This document shows, piece after piece, positions 1 to 6,947 of a stretch of DNA of 7,446 bases (position 1 is its first letter; each line of letters opens with the position of its first letter). A model generated the notes under the pieces. It saw only the letters and a list, made by a program, of their open reading frames with translations. It did not search any database and was not told where the DNA came from. The DNA comes from Actinomycetota bacterium. GTDB taxonomy: Bacteria; Actinomycetota; Actinomycetes; Nanopelagicales; Nanopelagicaceae. Made by a program: the position numbers and the translations under genes. Where the stretch lies: contig CANKCX010000030.1 of the NCBI GenBank assembly GCA_947480375.1, positions 1 through 7,446 on the forward strand, given 5' to 3'.

Positions 1-482
1 CCATGTGCCGCCTTGATTGCAACTGGCAATCCATGTTCCTTTGCGAATTGCACAATCTCTTCAGGAGTATCAACTGGATCAATGGTGCCTGCAACTAACG
101 GTGCGCCAACTTCGGCTGCAATTTTTCTTGCTGAAACTTTGTCGCCAAGCAATCTAATTGCACTTGGTGGAGGCCCAATCCAAATTAATCCGGCAGCGAT
201 AACTTTATCTGCGAAATCAGCATTCTCTGAGAGGAAGCCATATCCCGGGTGAACTGCATCTGCGCCAGATTTCTTGGCAATATCAATAATTTTATTCTGA
301 TCTAAATAAGTTTCAGCTGCAGATAAACCGTGAAGCGCATAGGCCTCATCAGCTGTAGCAACATGGAGGGAGGTGCGATCTTCATCTGAATAAATAGCTA
401 TTGATTTAATCCCATGGTCACGAGCCGCACGAGCAACGCGTACTGCAATTTCGCCACGGTTAGCGATTAATACTGCCTTCAT
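1..482 (-). CDS. accA: Acetyl/propionyl-CoA carboxylase alpha subunit (biotin carboxylase + biotin carrier), N-terminal part
   Basis: Partial gene: it starts with ATG at 482 and leaves the window after 160 codons, so only the N-terminal part of the biotin carboxylase half is visible. That half uses ATP and bicarbonate to carboxylate biotin; in actinobacterial alpha subunits of this type (AccA3/PccA) a biotin-carrier domain follows at the C-terminus, here outside the window. Visible family marks are IANRGEIA (residues 6-13), [10 protein letters not shown] (78-87), LLGDK (111-115; the Lys fits the ATP-binding Lys116 of E. coli AccC) and AIKAAHG at the cut edge, where the glycine-rich ATP-grasp loop begins. 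The start overlaps the maf stop as ATGA, so translation is probably coupled; a weak GGTG lies five bases upstream. It should partner with the AccD and AccE encoded upstream. Whether the carrier domain and its AMKM-like biotin site are present cannot be seen. Confidence 0.95.
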   Translation of the reverse strand, partial: MKAVLIANRGEIAVRVARAARDHGIKSIAIYSDEDRTSLHVATADEAYALHGLSAAETYLDQNKIIDIAKKSGADAVHPGYGFLSENADFADKVIAAGLIWIGPPPSAIRLLGDKVSARKIAAEVGAPLVAGTIDPVDTPEEIVQFAKEHGLPVAIKAAH

Positions 483-1099
483 GCATTCACCGCCGATTTA
501 GCTAGCGAATTCCAGGAAAGTCCTAATGAGTTTATTGCGCGACGCAAAAGTGGAAGTGAAAGTCCGATGATTCCTGAAGGGTCGCCTTCAATTCTTGAGA
601 TGAATGGTGCGCTGAGCCCATCTAGCGTGAAACCACCAGCAACATTAAGTGGTTCTCCGGTTGCAACATAACCAGCAATTTCTGCATCAGTAATATCGGC
701 AAAGAAAACTTTAGAGGTAGAAACATCGCTTATTTCAATACCTTTCTTGGTATCGATAATGCAGTGCCCAGTATGTAGATAACCAAAGTTTCCACGAAGC
801 TCTTTGCAACGTGCTGTAGCTAGTTCTGGAGTAAGCGGCTTACCAAAAGATTTTCCATTAAATTCGAAGGTGGAATCGCAACCAATAATTAGGTGATCGT
901 TTCCTACTAACTCTTTGATGGTGTGAGCTTTCAAGATTGCAAGTGCAATAACCATTTCACGTGGTGCTAGCGCAGTTAATTTAGGATCTTCTTCATCTAC
1001 GCCACTGACCATAATTTCAGCAGAAATACCGCTCGATTCTAGAAGGCGTTTGCGCGAAGGTGATGCTGATGCCAAAACTACATTTCTTGAATCAGACAT
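479..1099 (-). CDS. maf: Maf family nucleoside triphosphate pyrophosphatase
   Basis: 206-residue Maf/HAM1-fold enzyme. Family members hydrolyse non-canonical or selected nucleotides (dTTP/UTP or m7GTP types) to the monophosphate, a house-cleaning role in the cytoplasm. Seen here: the N-terminal [12 protein letters not shown] loop (residues 9-20, with Ser11, Ser13, Arg16 and Lys17), IIGCDS (71-76, with the conserved Asp75), GKP (86-88), HTG (109-111), GEPLNVAGG (148-156) and GDPSGIIGL (182-190). Length is normal. The chosen ATG at 1099-1097 shares one base with the accE stop (TAATG). A GTG at 1117 would extend the protein by six residues, but it lies inside accE and breaks the junction pattern. 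Maf sits in the same place, between accE and accA, in mycobacteria as I recall. No direct role in carboxylation is known, so the link is probably translational or historical. The exact nucleotide substrate cannot be decided from these motifs. Confidence 0.94.
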   Translation of the reverse strand: MSDSRNVVLASASPSRKRLLESSGISAEIMVSGVDEEDPKLTALAPREMVIALAILKAHTIKELVGNDHLIIGCDSTFEFNGKSFGKPLTPELATARCKELRGNFGYLHTGHCIIDTKKGIEISDVSTSKVFFADITDAEIAGYVATGEPLNVAGGFTLDGLSAPFISRIEGDPSGIIGLSLPLLRRAINSLGLSWNSLAKSAVNA

Positions 1100-1266
1100 T
1101 AGAAGCTTTGACCCCACTTACGTGGCAGAGGTTGGCGAATCTGAGACTTGCGCCAGAGACTTGCGGTTTCAACCTTCTTAACAACTGGAGTCGGTAGCGC
1201 TTTTTCTAAAGCTGCGAGCTCTTTATCGTTCGGCGTTCCATTCAAAATCGTAAATTTAGTATTCAT
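1099..1266 (-). CDS. accE: Acyl-CoA carboxylase epsilon subunit (small)
   Basis: A 55-residue gene, easily missed because of its size. It starts at ATG 1266-1264, sharing one base with the accD stop (TAATG), and ends in TAA at 1101-1099, sharing one base with the maf start in the same way. The protein begins [20 protein letters not shown] and ends with SLWRKSQIRQPLPRKWGQSF. This fits the actinobacterial epsilon subunit family (AccE/PccE): a short N-terminal strand, a G-x-P-x-D/E-x-E-L-A-A-L helix (residues 10-20), a variable linker, and a C-terminal W-x-x-x-x-x-x-R-x-P segment ending near a tryptophan (W51). Family members are about 60-90 residues and bind and stimulate the beta carboxyltransferase; this one is at the short end. 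Its position directly after accD matches accD5-accE5 in Mycobacterium. The match is by pattern recall, since the family is weakly conserved, but context and motif agree. Confidence 0.85.
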   Translation of the reverse strand: MNTKFTILNGTPNDKELAALEKALPTPVVKKVETASLWRKSQIRQPLPRKWGQSF

Positions 1267-2837
1267 TAGAGCGGAATATTTCCATGCTTACGCGGAGGAA
1301 GTGCAACGCGCTTGTTGCGAAGCGCATTTAGGGCCTTAACAATTTGGTGGCGAGTTTCTTGAGGTTCAATAACTGCATCTATGAATCCGCGGTCAGCCGC
1401 AATATAAGGATTCAAAAGTGTTTCTTCATAATCTTCAATTAGCTCTTTGCGCTTTGAATCAGGGTCTTTGGCATCAGCTAACTCTTTACGGTGCAGAATA
1501 TTTACGGCACCTTGGGCTCCCATAACTGCGATCTGCGCAGTTGGCCATGCAAGATTTACATCTGCACCTAAATGCTTTGACCCCATGACAATGTAGGCAC
1601 CGCCATAAGCTTTACGAGTAATAATGGTAATTAGCGGCACGGTTGCTTCGCCATATGCATAAAGCAATTTTGCGCCGCGGCGAATAATTCCGTTCCATTC
1701 TTGTTCGGTTCCGGGTAAGAATCCTGGAACATCGACCAAAGTAATAACGGGAATACCAAAAGCATCACATGTACGAACAAAACGTGCGGCTTTCTCGCTT
1801 GCAGCAATATCAAGAGTTCCGGCAAGGGCTTGTGGTTGGTTCGCAATGATTCCAACTGAATGACCTTCAACGCGACCAAATCCAACCAAAATATTTGGTG
1901 CATAAAGTGTGTGAACTTCAAGGAAATCAGCTTCATCCAAGATTGCTTCAACAAGCACCTTCATGTCATAAGGCTTGTTTGGATTATCTGGAATCAATGA
2001 ATCAAGTGCGCGATCAGATGGTGAAATATCGCTGCTTTCGGTTGCCGGCAGAACTGGAGATTCATCCATGTTGTTACTTGGCAAATATGAGAGAAGGGCT
2101 TTCACGTAATCAATTGCATCGTCTTCGCTGTCAGCAAGGTAATGCGAATTTCCAGTTTTGGTGTTGTGTGTACGAGCGCCACCAAGTTCTTCCATGCCTA
2201 CTTCTTCACCGGTAACAGCCTTAATTACATCTGGACCAGTAATAAACATTTGAGAAGTTTCATTAACCATAATTACGAAGTCAGTGATTGCTGGTGAATA
2301 AACTGCACCACCCGCAGTTGGACCAAGGATCAAAGAGATCTGGGGAATAACACCAGAAGCCCGAACATTTCTCTTAAAGATTTCGCCATATTGGCTAAGT
2401 GATGCAACACCCTCTTGAATTCTTGCGCCACCAGAATCATTCATTCCAACTATCGGAATACCGCTCTTAAGTGCGAACTCCATAACTTTTACAATCTTTT
2501 CGCCAACAACTTCTCCGAGACTGCCACCGAAAGTTAAGAAGTCTTGTGAATAAATCGCAATTGCTCGACCATCGACAGTTGCGTGTCCAGTTACAACACC
2601 ATCACCGTAGATTCGGTTCTTATCCATTCCAAAATTAGATGAGCGATGGCGTGAAAATGCATCCATCTCGACAAATGAACCTGGATCAACAAGACGTGCA
2701 ATTCGCTCGCGCGCGGTTAACTTTCCCTGCGCATGTCGCTTCTCAATTGCCTCTGGCGTACCGTTCGTTTCAGCTTGCAAACGACGTCTGCGGAGATCAG
2801 CAATCTTTTCGGCTGTTGTACGAATATCATCAGTCAC
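1266..2837 (-). CDS. accD: Acyl-CoA carboxylase beta subunit (carboxyltransferase)
   Basis: 523-residue carboxyltransferase of the PccB/AccD5 type. It moves the carboxyl group from carboxybiotin to an acyl-CoA, giving malonyl-CoA or methylmalonyl-CoA. Two crotonase-fold halves are visible. The N-terminal half binds CoA and contains [11 protein letters not shown] (133-143) and [10 protein letters not shown] (174-183), with an oxyanion hole at Gly136-Gly137. The C-terminal half faces biotin and contains VPGFLPG (370-376), [18 protein letters not shown] (409-426, second oxyanion hole at Gly412-Gly413) and [15 protein letters not shown] (431-445). There is no zinc ribbon, unlike E. coli AccD. Residue 416 in GGAY-I-VMGS is the position reported to set acyl-CoA preference (Asp422 in S. 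coelicolor PccB); Ile suggests acetyl-CoA is accepted as well. The start is GTG at 2837 with no Shine-Dalgarno and a candidate -10 box six bases upstream, suggesting a leaderless mRNA. It is the first gene of the accD-accE-maf-accA block. Confidence 0.96.
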   Translation of the reverse strand: MTDDIRTTAEKIADLRRRRLQAETNGTPEAIEKRHAQGKLTARERIARLVDPGSFVEMDAFSRHRSSNFGMDKNRIYGDGVVTGHATVDGRAIAIYSQDFLTFGGSLGEVVGEKIVKVMEFALKSGIPIVGMNDSGGARIQEGVASLSQYGEIFKRNVRASGVIPQISLILGPTAGGAVYSPAITDFVIMVNETSQMFITGPDVIKAVTGEEVGMEELGGARTHNTKTGNSHYLADSEDDAIDYVKALLSYLPSNNMDESPVLPATESSDISPSDRALDSLIPDNPNKPYDMKVLVEAILDEADFLEVHTLYAPNILVGFGRVEGHSVGIIANQPQALAGTLDIAASEKAARFVRTCDAFGIPVITLVDVPGFLPGTEQEWNGIIRRGAKLLYAYGEATVPLITIITRKAYGGAYIVMGSKHLGADVNLAWPTAQIAVMGAQGAVNILHRKELADAKDPDSKRKELIEDYEETLLNPYIAADRGFIDAVIEPQETRHQIVKALNALRNKRVALPPRKHGNIPL

Positions 2838-2843
2838 GGACGT

Positions 2844-2849
2844 AGGTTA
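2844..2849 (-). promoter_or_regulatory. Putative -10 box of accD (TAACCT)
   Basis: On the minus strand the hexamer TAACCT fits the actinobacterial -10 pattern TANNNT. Exactly six bases (ACGTCC) separate it from the GTG of accD, so transcription would begin at or next to the G of the start codon and produce a leaderless mRNA. No clear TTGACA-like -35 box is present 16-18 bases further upstream. Inferred from pattern only. Confidence 0.45.
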
Positions 2850-2876
2850 CTAGTTCCAGCAGAAAATTCCTACAAA

Positions 2877-2882
2877 GATAAT
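2877..2882 (+). promoter_or_regulatory. Putative -10 box of birA (GATAAT), with weak -35 at 2854-2859
   Basis: GATAAT differs from consensus TATAAT at one position. Seventeen bases upstream lies TTCCAG (2854-2859), a weak match to TTGACA. Only four bases separate the hexamer from the ATG at 2887, so the transcript would be leaderless, or would start just inside the codon if spacing is strictly canonical. No Shine-Dalgarno precedes the ATG, which agrees with leaderless translation. Confidence 0.4.
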
Positions 2883-2886
2883 TGAA

Positions 2887-3660
2887 ATGAGTCAGCCAGT
2901 GAAGCAAGAACTATTGAACGCAAATGCAATTGCAGGCGCGCTACGTGGTGGCTACTGGCGGGTATCAGTTATAGACGAGATTGATTCAACGCAAAATTAT
3001 TTACGCACCAGTATTCCTAAAGTTGGCGATGTAATTACTGCCGAGTATCAAAGTGCTGGTCGTGGCAGATTAGATCGCACATTTATTGCAGCAAAATCAA
3101 GTGCACTTCTATTTTCATTTTATGTTGAACCCAAGGTTGATATTGCCAAACTTGGTTATCTTTCATTACTTGTTGGATCAAGTGTCGCAAAAACTATTAA
3201 TGAGATTACGGATTCTAATAATTTTAAATGTAAGTGGCCAAATGACATCGTCTACGGCGATTACAAAGTAGCTGGATTACTTGCAGAAAAATTTGGCGAA
3301 GGCGTGATTGTTGGTGTCGGAATAAATGTTTCAATGAATCAGGCCGAACTTCCGGTTCCACATGCATCCTCAATTTTTCTAACAACCGAAAAGCAAATAG
3401 ATCGAAATGATTTATTGGCGGCAATCTTAAATAATCTAAGTTCAGCACTAATTAACTGGGAGAACGGCGAAGATGTTTTGGCCTTCTATCGAGAGACCAG
3501 TGCAACCCTTGGTAAAAGCGTCAGAGTTGAACTACCTGGCGGAATAAACGTCGAAGCCACAGCAGTCGATATTGATTCAACAGGTGCGCTTCACCTTGAT
3601 AACGGCCAGATAATCACAGTTGGAGATGTAATACATCTGGACAGTAAACTTTCCCAGTGA
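2887..3660 (+). CDS. birA: Biotin--[acyl-CoA carboxylase] ligase (monofunctional BirA)
   Basis: 257-residue biotin protein ligase. It makes biotinyl-5'-AMP from biotin and ATP and transfers biotin to the carrier-domain lysine, here presumably that of the AccA subunit encoded across the divergent promoter. Visible marks: DSTQNYL (33-39), the biotin/AMP loop GRGRLDRTF (58-66), CKWPNDI (115-121), the catalytic-lysine segment KVAGLLAE (127-134), VGVGIN (142-147) and a small C-terminal beta-barrel domain (about 208-254, beginning GKSVRVELPGG). The glycine of the textbook GRGRxGR loop is Asp63 here, a variant I recall from other actinobacteria. There is no N-terminal helix-turn-helix domain, so this is a class I ligase and not a biotin repressor like E. 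coli BirA. ATG at 2887 is the first start after the divergent promoter. The stop overlaps the purK start as GTGA, so purK translation is likely coupled. Confidence 0.96.
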   Translation: MSQPVKQELLNANAIAGALRGGYWRVSVIDEIDSTQNYLRTSIPKVGDVITAEYQSAGRGRLDRTFIAAKSSALLFSFYVEPKVDIAKLGYLSLLVGSSVAKTINEITDSNNFKCKWPNDIVYGDYKVAGLLAEKFGEGVIVGVGINVSMNQAELPVPHASSIFLTTEKQIDRNDLLAAILNNLSSALINWENGEDVLAFYRETSATLGKSVRVELPGGINVEATAVDIDSTGALHLDNGQIITVGDVIHLDSKLSQ

Positions 3661-4769
3661 GCTTTCCTAGAGTCGGTGTTATTGGTGCCGGCCAACTTGC
3701 CCGGATGATGGCAGTTCCAGCAAATGATTTAGGTTTAGATTTTAGAGTTTTTGCGGCAATCCCAAATGATTCGGCAGCCCAAGTTACCCATTTTGTCTTG
3801 GGGGATTACACAAACGTTGAATCAGTACTTGCATTCGCTAAAGAGTGCGACGTCCTAACTTTTGAACACGAGCTAGTTCCGCAAAGCGTCATAAAAGCCG
3901 TAGAAGCTGCCGGCGTGAAGGTATACCCAAGATCAGAATCCTTTACCTATTCGCAAGATAAGTTAGAGATGCGAAAGAAAATTACCGAGTTAAATTTACC
4001 GAACCCAAAGTGGCAGAAATACGATGGCGGCGAAGTACAAATTGAATTTCCATTAATCGCCAAACTTCCTGCTGGTGGCTACGACGGCCGAGGAGTATTT
4101 GTAATTCAATCACCATCCGAACTCCAAGATCTTTACAAGAAGACCGGTACGTTGCTCTTAGAAGAGAAGTTAGCTTTTGATTATGAAATTTCAGTAATGG
4201 TTGCAAGATCGCCACATAATCAAGCGGCAACTTGGCCAGCGACTTTAACTATTCAGAGTGATGGAATTTGTACTTCTACGGTTACACCAGTTCCAGAAAT
4301 TTCCGATTCACTATCTGCAAAGGTTCAGGCAGCTGCTCTAGAAATTGCTGCAGGAATTTCACTTGTAGGAGTCATGGCAGTTGAAATATTTATTGTCGGC
4401 GAAGATTTCTTTATAAATGAACTTGCGCTACGGCCGCATAATTCTGGTCATTGGAGTATCGAAGGATCAGAAACAAGTCAGTTTGAACAACACCTTCGCG
4501 CAATTTTAGATCTGCCACTCGGAAGCACCGCAATGCGAAGCAAATATGCCGTCATGGGAAATGTCTTAGGCGGCGATAAGAGCGATATGTATCGCCCTTA
4601 TCTGCACTTGATGGCACGAACTCCCGGACTTAAATTCCACCAATATGGCAAAGATGTTAAGCCTGGTCGCAAGATCGGCCATGTAACTATGTGCGGCGAG
4701 AATCTTCTACAATTGCAGCAAGAAGTTGCCCATGCCGTTGACTACATGAATGGAGTTATTGATGAGTGA
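3657..4769 (+). CDS. purK: 5-(carboxyamino)imidazole ribonucleotide synthase
   Basis: 370-residue ATP-grasp enzyme of de novo purine synthesis. It converts AIR, bicarbonate and ATP to N5-CAIR, the substrate of PurE. Domains: an N-terminal nucleotide/AIR-binding fold opening with [13 protein letters not shown] (6-18), the central ATP-grasp domain with [11 protein letters not shown] (137-147), metal- and substrate-binding [13 protein letters not shown] (254-266), and a small C-terminal domain with YGK and PGRKIGHVT (330-332 and 336-344). Length is typical. The GTG start at 3657 overlaps the birA stop by four bases (GTGA); [10 protein letters not shown] is the expected N-terminus and no Shine-Dalgarno is evident, so reinitiation after birA is likely. 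The 3' end overlaps purE by eight bases. With purE adjacent, the organism uses the two-step bacterial route. Like the biotin carboxylase at the left edge, it is a bicarbonate-using ATP-grasp enzyme. Confidence 0.97.
   Translation: MSFPRVGVIGAGQLARMMAVPANDLGLDFRVFAAIPNDSAAQVTHFVLGDYTNVESVLAFAKECDVLTFEHELVPQSVIKAVEAAGVKVYPRSESFTYSQDKLEMRKKITELNLPNPKWQKYDGGEVQIEFPLIAKLPAGGYDGRGVFVIQSPSELQDLYKKTGTLLLEEKLAFDYEISVMVARSPHNQAATWPATLTIQSDGICTSTVTPVPEISDSLSAKVQAAALEIAAGISLVGVMAVEIFIVGEDFFINELALRPHNSGHWSIEGSETSQFEQHLRAILDLPLGSTAMRSKYAVMGNVLGGDKSDMYRPYLHLMARTPGLKFHQYGKDVKPGRKIGHVTMCGENLLQLQQEVAHAVDYMNGVIDE
4752..4755 (+). promoter_or_regulatory. Shine-Dalgarno that decides the purE start (GGAG)
   Basis: GGAG lies six bases before the ATG at 4762, inside the end of purK. 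It supports 4762 as the purE start over the in-frame ATG at 4750, which would put the GGAG inside the coding region. It is one of very few recognisable ribosome-binding sites in the window. Confidence 0.7.
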
Positions 4770-5268
4770 TGTAGCAATAATCATGGGTTCAGATTCTGAT
4801 TGGCCGGTAATGGAAGATGCGGCAAAGACTTTAGAAGCACTTGGTATTACTTATTCTGCTGATGTTGTTTCAGCCCACCGTATGCCAATTGAAATGGTTG
4901 AGTTTGCACAAAGCGCAAAATCAAAGGGTTACAAAGTAATTATTGCGGGCGCAGGTGGGGCGGCACATTTACCTGGAATGGTGGCATCACTGACAACGCT
5001 TCCAGTTATCGGAGTCCCGGTTCCATTGAAGAATTTGGATGGAATGGATTCACTTCTTTCAATCGTTCAAATGCCTGCCGGAGTTCCCGTCGCGACTGTT
5101 GGAGTTGGGAATGCAAAGAATGCAGGTCTACTTGCTGCCAGAATTCTAGGAATTAGTGATGAAGAAATATCTAAGAAAGTTAGCGCAGAACTAAGCAAGA
5201 TTAATTCTGAAGCTAAAGAAAAAGGCGCAAATCTAAACTCTCGCCGCAATCAAAAAACCGGTTTCTAA
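4762..5268 (+). CDS. purE: N5-carboxyaminoimidazole ribonucleotide mutase (class I PurE)
   Basis: 168-residue class I PurE. It rearranges N5-CAIR to CAIR, the step after PurK in purine synthesis; family members form octamers. Visible active-site segments: [10 protein letters not shown] (8-17), SAHRMP (37-42, with catalytic His39), the loop [11 protein letters not shown] (63-73), and the class I stretch from [15 protein letters not shown] to [19 protein letters not shown] (86-122), which separates it from class II enzymes that use CO2 directly. The start at 4762 gives the expected [14 protein letters not shown]-terminus, has GGAG six bases upstream, and overlaps purK by eight bases. An ATG at 4750 would add MELL and is less likely. 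The C-terminal 20 or so residues are lysine- and asparagine-rich and look like a disordered tail. The next gene follows after nine bases. Confidence 0.97.
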   Translation: MSDVAIIMGSDSDWPVMEDAAKTLEALGITYSADVVSAHRMPIEMVEFAQSAKSKGYKVIIAGAGGAAHLPGMVASLTTLPVIGVPVPLKNLDGMDSLLSIVQMPAGVPVATVGVGNAKNAGLLAARILGISDEEISKKVSAELSKINSEAKEKGANLNSRRNQKTGF

Positions 5269-5277
5269 CCGAGCTAC

Positions 5278-6513
5278 ATGAAGAAATATTCACTGGAATT
5301 ACACCAAAGAAGAATTGTTCGAGTATTAGGAATTGCACAAGTCTTAAATGGTGTTGGTGTTGCCGGAACTGTTGCCGCTGGCTCTTTACTAGTTGCATCA
5401 ATTACAAAATCTGAGGGATTGTCAGGTTTAGCGCAAACAACCTCGGTACTAGGAGCCGCTGTAATGGCGCTTCCGTTAGCCAGACTTACTCAAAATGGTG
5501 GGCGTCGTTTAGCTCTCACTGTTGGATATAGCGTTGGCGTAATCGGAGCCATACTCGCAATTTTCGGAGGCGCTCAAGGAATTCTATTTTTTATGTTGCT
5601 TGGCGCATTTATGGTTGGTGCGGCATCTGCTTCCGGATATCAAGCAAGATTTGCGGCAATTGATTTAGCTACGCCAGAAAATAGATCCAAAAATTTATCC
5701 TTTGTGGTTTGGGGATCAACTATCGGGGCAGTTACCGGACCGAATTTAATGGAGCCCTCAGGCAAATTCGCAGAAATCTTTGGACTACCAAAGCTCGTTG
5801 GGCCATATTTTATAGCTGCCACAACCTTATTTTTTGCGGTCGTGGTAATTCAATTGTTCTTGAAACCCGATCCATATCTAACTGCCAATAAAACTGAAGA
5901 TGGGCAATCACAGAAGAAGCGAGAAACCACTCGTGCTGCCCTTGCCCATATTCGTGAATATCCAGTTGCGCTTTTCGCAATTGCGTCAGTTGCTATTGGG
6001 CATCTCGCAATGGTTTCAATCATGGTTATGACGCCAGTGCATATGGCGCACTTTGATGTAACGCTTCGAATAATTGGCTTTGTAATCAGCGTTCATGTTC
6101 TTGGTATGTATGCATTTTCTCCGATTGTTGGTTCAATAAGCGACAAAATTGGTCGAATCAAAACGATTCAAATTGGAATTCTAATTTTGATTGCATCTGC
6201 TCTTATTTCTGGTCTCGCTCCACACCACGATTCGTTCACACTTGGAATAGGTCTTTTCCTACTTGGATTAGGTTGGTCATTCACGTTAATCGCAGGTTCG
6301 ACTCTTTTATCTGAAACCGTAAGTATTGATATGCGACCTTCAACTCAAGGCGCAAGCGATTTAGTAATGAATTTAATGGGCGCTGGTGGTGCTGCAGTAG
6401 GGGGAGTAATAATTGGGCTGTTCTCTTATGCCGCGCTCTGTTATGCAACAGCGCTAGTTGTAATCGCCCTGGGAATCTGGTCTTTTAAATTTAATAAGAT
6501 TAAAACTATTTAA
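5278..6513 (+). CDS. MFS family transporter, 12 transmembrane segments, substrate unknown
   Basis: 411-residue inner-membrane protein with about twelve hydrophobic segments, six before and six after a charged cytoplasmic loop (about 196-226, with EDGQSQKKRETTR), the usual MFS plan. Estimated helices: 14-40, 48-68, 77-97, 99-120, 138-156, 172-195, 228-252, 260-282, 296-313, 318-342, 356-380 and 382-404. The MFS motif A appears in the second half as GSISDKIGR (285-293), between helices 8 and 9; the first half keeps only LARLTQNGGRR (67-77). A GYQARFAAIDL stretch (120-130) in helix 4 and the loop after it recalls actinobacterial MFS proteins annotated as drug or sugar exporters, but the substrate cannot be read. 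It starts nine bases after purE with no clear Shine-Dalgarno, so it probably shares the birA-purKE transcript. Cotranscription hints at purine or nucleoside traffic only weakly. Its stop overlaps the opposite gene's stop. Confidence 0.9.
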   Translation: MKKYSLELHQRRIVRVLGIAQVLNGVGVAGTVAAGSLLVASITKSEGLSGLAQTTSVLGAAVMALPLARLTQNGGRRLALTVGYSVGVIGAILAIFGGAQGILFFMLLGAFMVGAASASGYQARFAAIDLATPENRSKNLSFVVWGSTIGAVTGPNLMEPSGKFAEIFGLPKLVGPYFIAATTLFFAVVVIQLFLKPDPYLTANKTEDGQSQKKRETTRAALAHIREYPVALFAIASVAIGHLAMVSIMVMTPVHMAHFDVTLRIIGFVISVHVLGMYAFSPIVGSISDKIGRIKTIQIGILILIASALISGLAPHHDSFTLGIGLFLLGLGWSFTLIAGSTLLSETVSIDMRPSTQGASDLVMNLMGAGGAAVGGVIIGLFSYAALCYATALVVIALGIWSFKFNKIKTI

Positions 6514-6947
6514 CCTCGAGCTCGGTATTCAATAGCAGGGCAGCGATCCATAACGGTATACAAGCCAGCTTCTTTAGCTCGGTTAATTGCGTCCTCATCA
6601 ATAACTCTAAGTTGCAACCAAACTGCCTTAGCTCCAATAGCTATCGCTTCATCAACAACTTTTCCAACTAAGTTTGAATTAACAAAACAATCAACTACAT
6701 CAACTTGTTCTGGAATCTGCGCAAGTGATTTGTATCCGATTTCACCATGCACTATTTCAGCTCTTGGGTAAACCGGAATAATTTTGTGTCCACGATCTTG
6801 AAGTAATTTTGCAACCCCAAATGCTGCACGTTCTGGATTATTCCCAAGACCAACAACTGCCCAAGTTTTTAAACCTAGAACGATGTCGATGATTTCATCT
6901 TGGTTAATTGGCTCGCCCCAGTGCTCTAAATTTCCAGCCAGCAGCAA
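6510..6947 (-). CDS. CoA-binding domain protein (YccU-like), start uncertain
   Basis: Small single-domain Rossmann-fold protein of the CoA_binding family (E. coli YccU type, related to the nucleotide-binding part of succinyl-CoA synthetase alpha). The biochemical role of these proteins is not established. Seen, numbering from the TTG at 6947 (145 residues): TWAVVGLGNNPER (28-40, the dinucleotide-type glycine loop), IIPVYPRAEIVHGE (56-69), VDVVDCFVNS (82-91), AVWLQLRV (108-115) and the closing VMDRCPAIE (132-140). The start is unclear. TTG 6947 has GAGG six bases upstream and overlaps the preceding dehydrogenase gene by 44 bases. GTG 6959 overlaps by 56 and ATG 6980 by 77, both without a Shine-Dalgarno. 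There is no in-frame ATG, GTG or TTG between 6947 and the conserved core, so the overlap is real unless a rare ATT (6908) is used. Its TAA shares TTAA with the transporter's stop. Confidence 0.85.
   Translation of the reverse strand: MLLAGNLEHWGEPINQDEIIDIVLGLKTWAVVGLGNNPERAAFGVAKLLQDRGHKIIPVYPRAEIVHGEIGYKSLAQIPEQVDVVDCFVNSNLVGKVVDEAIAIGAKAVWLQLRVIDEDAINRAKEAGLYTVMDRCPAIEYRARG

Larger units (their letters stand above)
2838..2886. promoter_or_regulatory. Divergent promoter region between accD and birA
   Basis: This 49-base gap is the only sizeable non-coding stretch and must carry the start signals for both divergent blocks, the carboxylase subunits on one side and the biotin ligase cluster on the other. 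Neither flanking start codon has a purine-rich Shine-Dalgarno sequence, and each has a -10-like hexamer within a few bases of the start codon, which points to leaderless transcripts. The two putative promoters necessarily overlap back to back, so the polymerases could compete, or one regulator could control both. I see no convincing long inverted repeat that would serve as an operator. Confidence 0.65.

Noticed and set aside
58..66. Asp63 in the BirA GRGRLDR loop (positions in residues) as an active-site lesion
   Set aside because: I recall this loop form from other actinobacterial ligases, and all other ligase motifs are intact, so it is not evidence of loss of function.
13..252. Plus-strand open frame of 79 codons
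   Set aside because: Antisense to the biotin carboxylase gene, whose protein shows clear family motifs over the whole stretch; no recognisable protein on the plus strand.
1099..1117. Upstream GTG start for maf at 1117
   Set aside because: It would add MGSKLL from inside accE; the ATG at 1099 gives a standard Maf N-terminus and the same TAATG junction seen between accD and accE.
1148..1339. Plus-strand open frame of 63 codons over accE and the end of accD
   Set aside because: Opposite to two supported genes, and the translation has no recognisable domain.
4750..4764. Upstream ATG start for purE at 4750
   Set aside because: GGAG at 4752-4755 is well spaced for the ATG at 4762, and PurE proteins typically begin just before the GSDSD motif.
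6514..6525. GC-rich palindrome (CGAGCTCG) just after the convergent stops, considered as a terminator
   Set aside because: It has no loop of useful size and no T-run on either strand.
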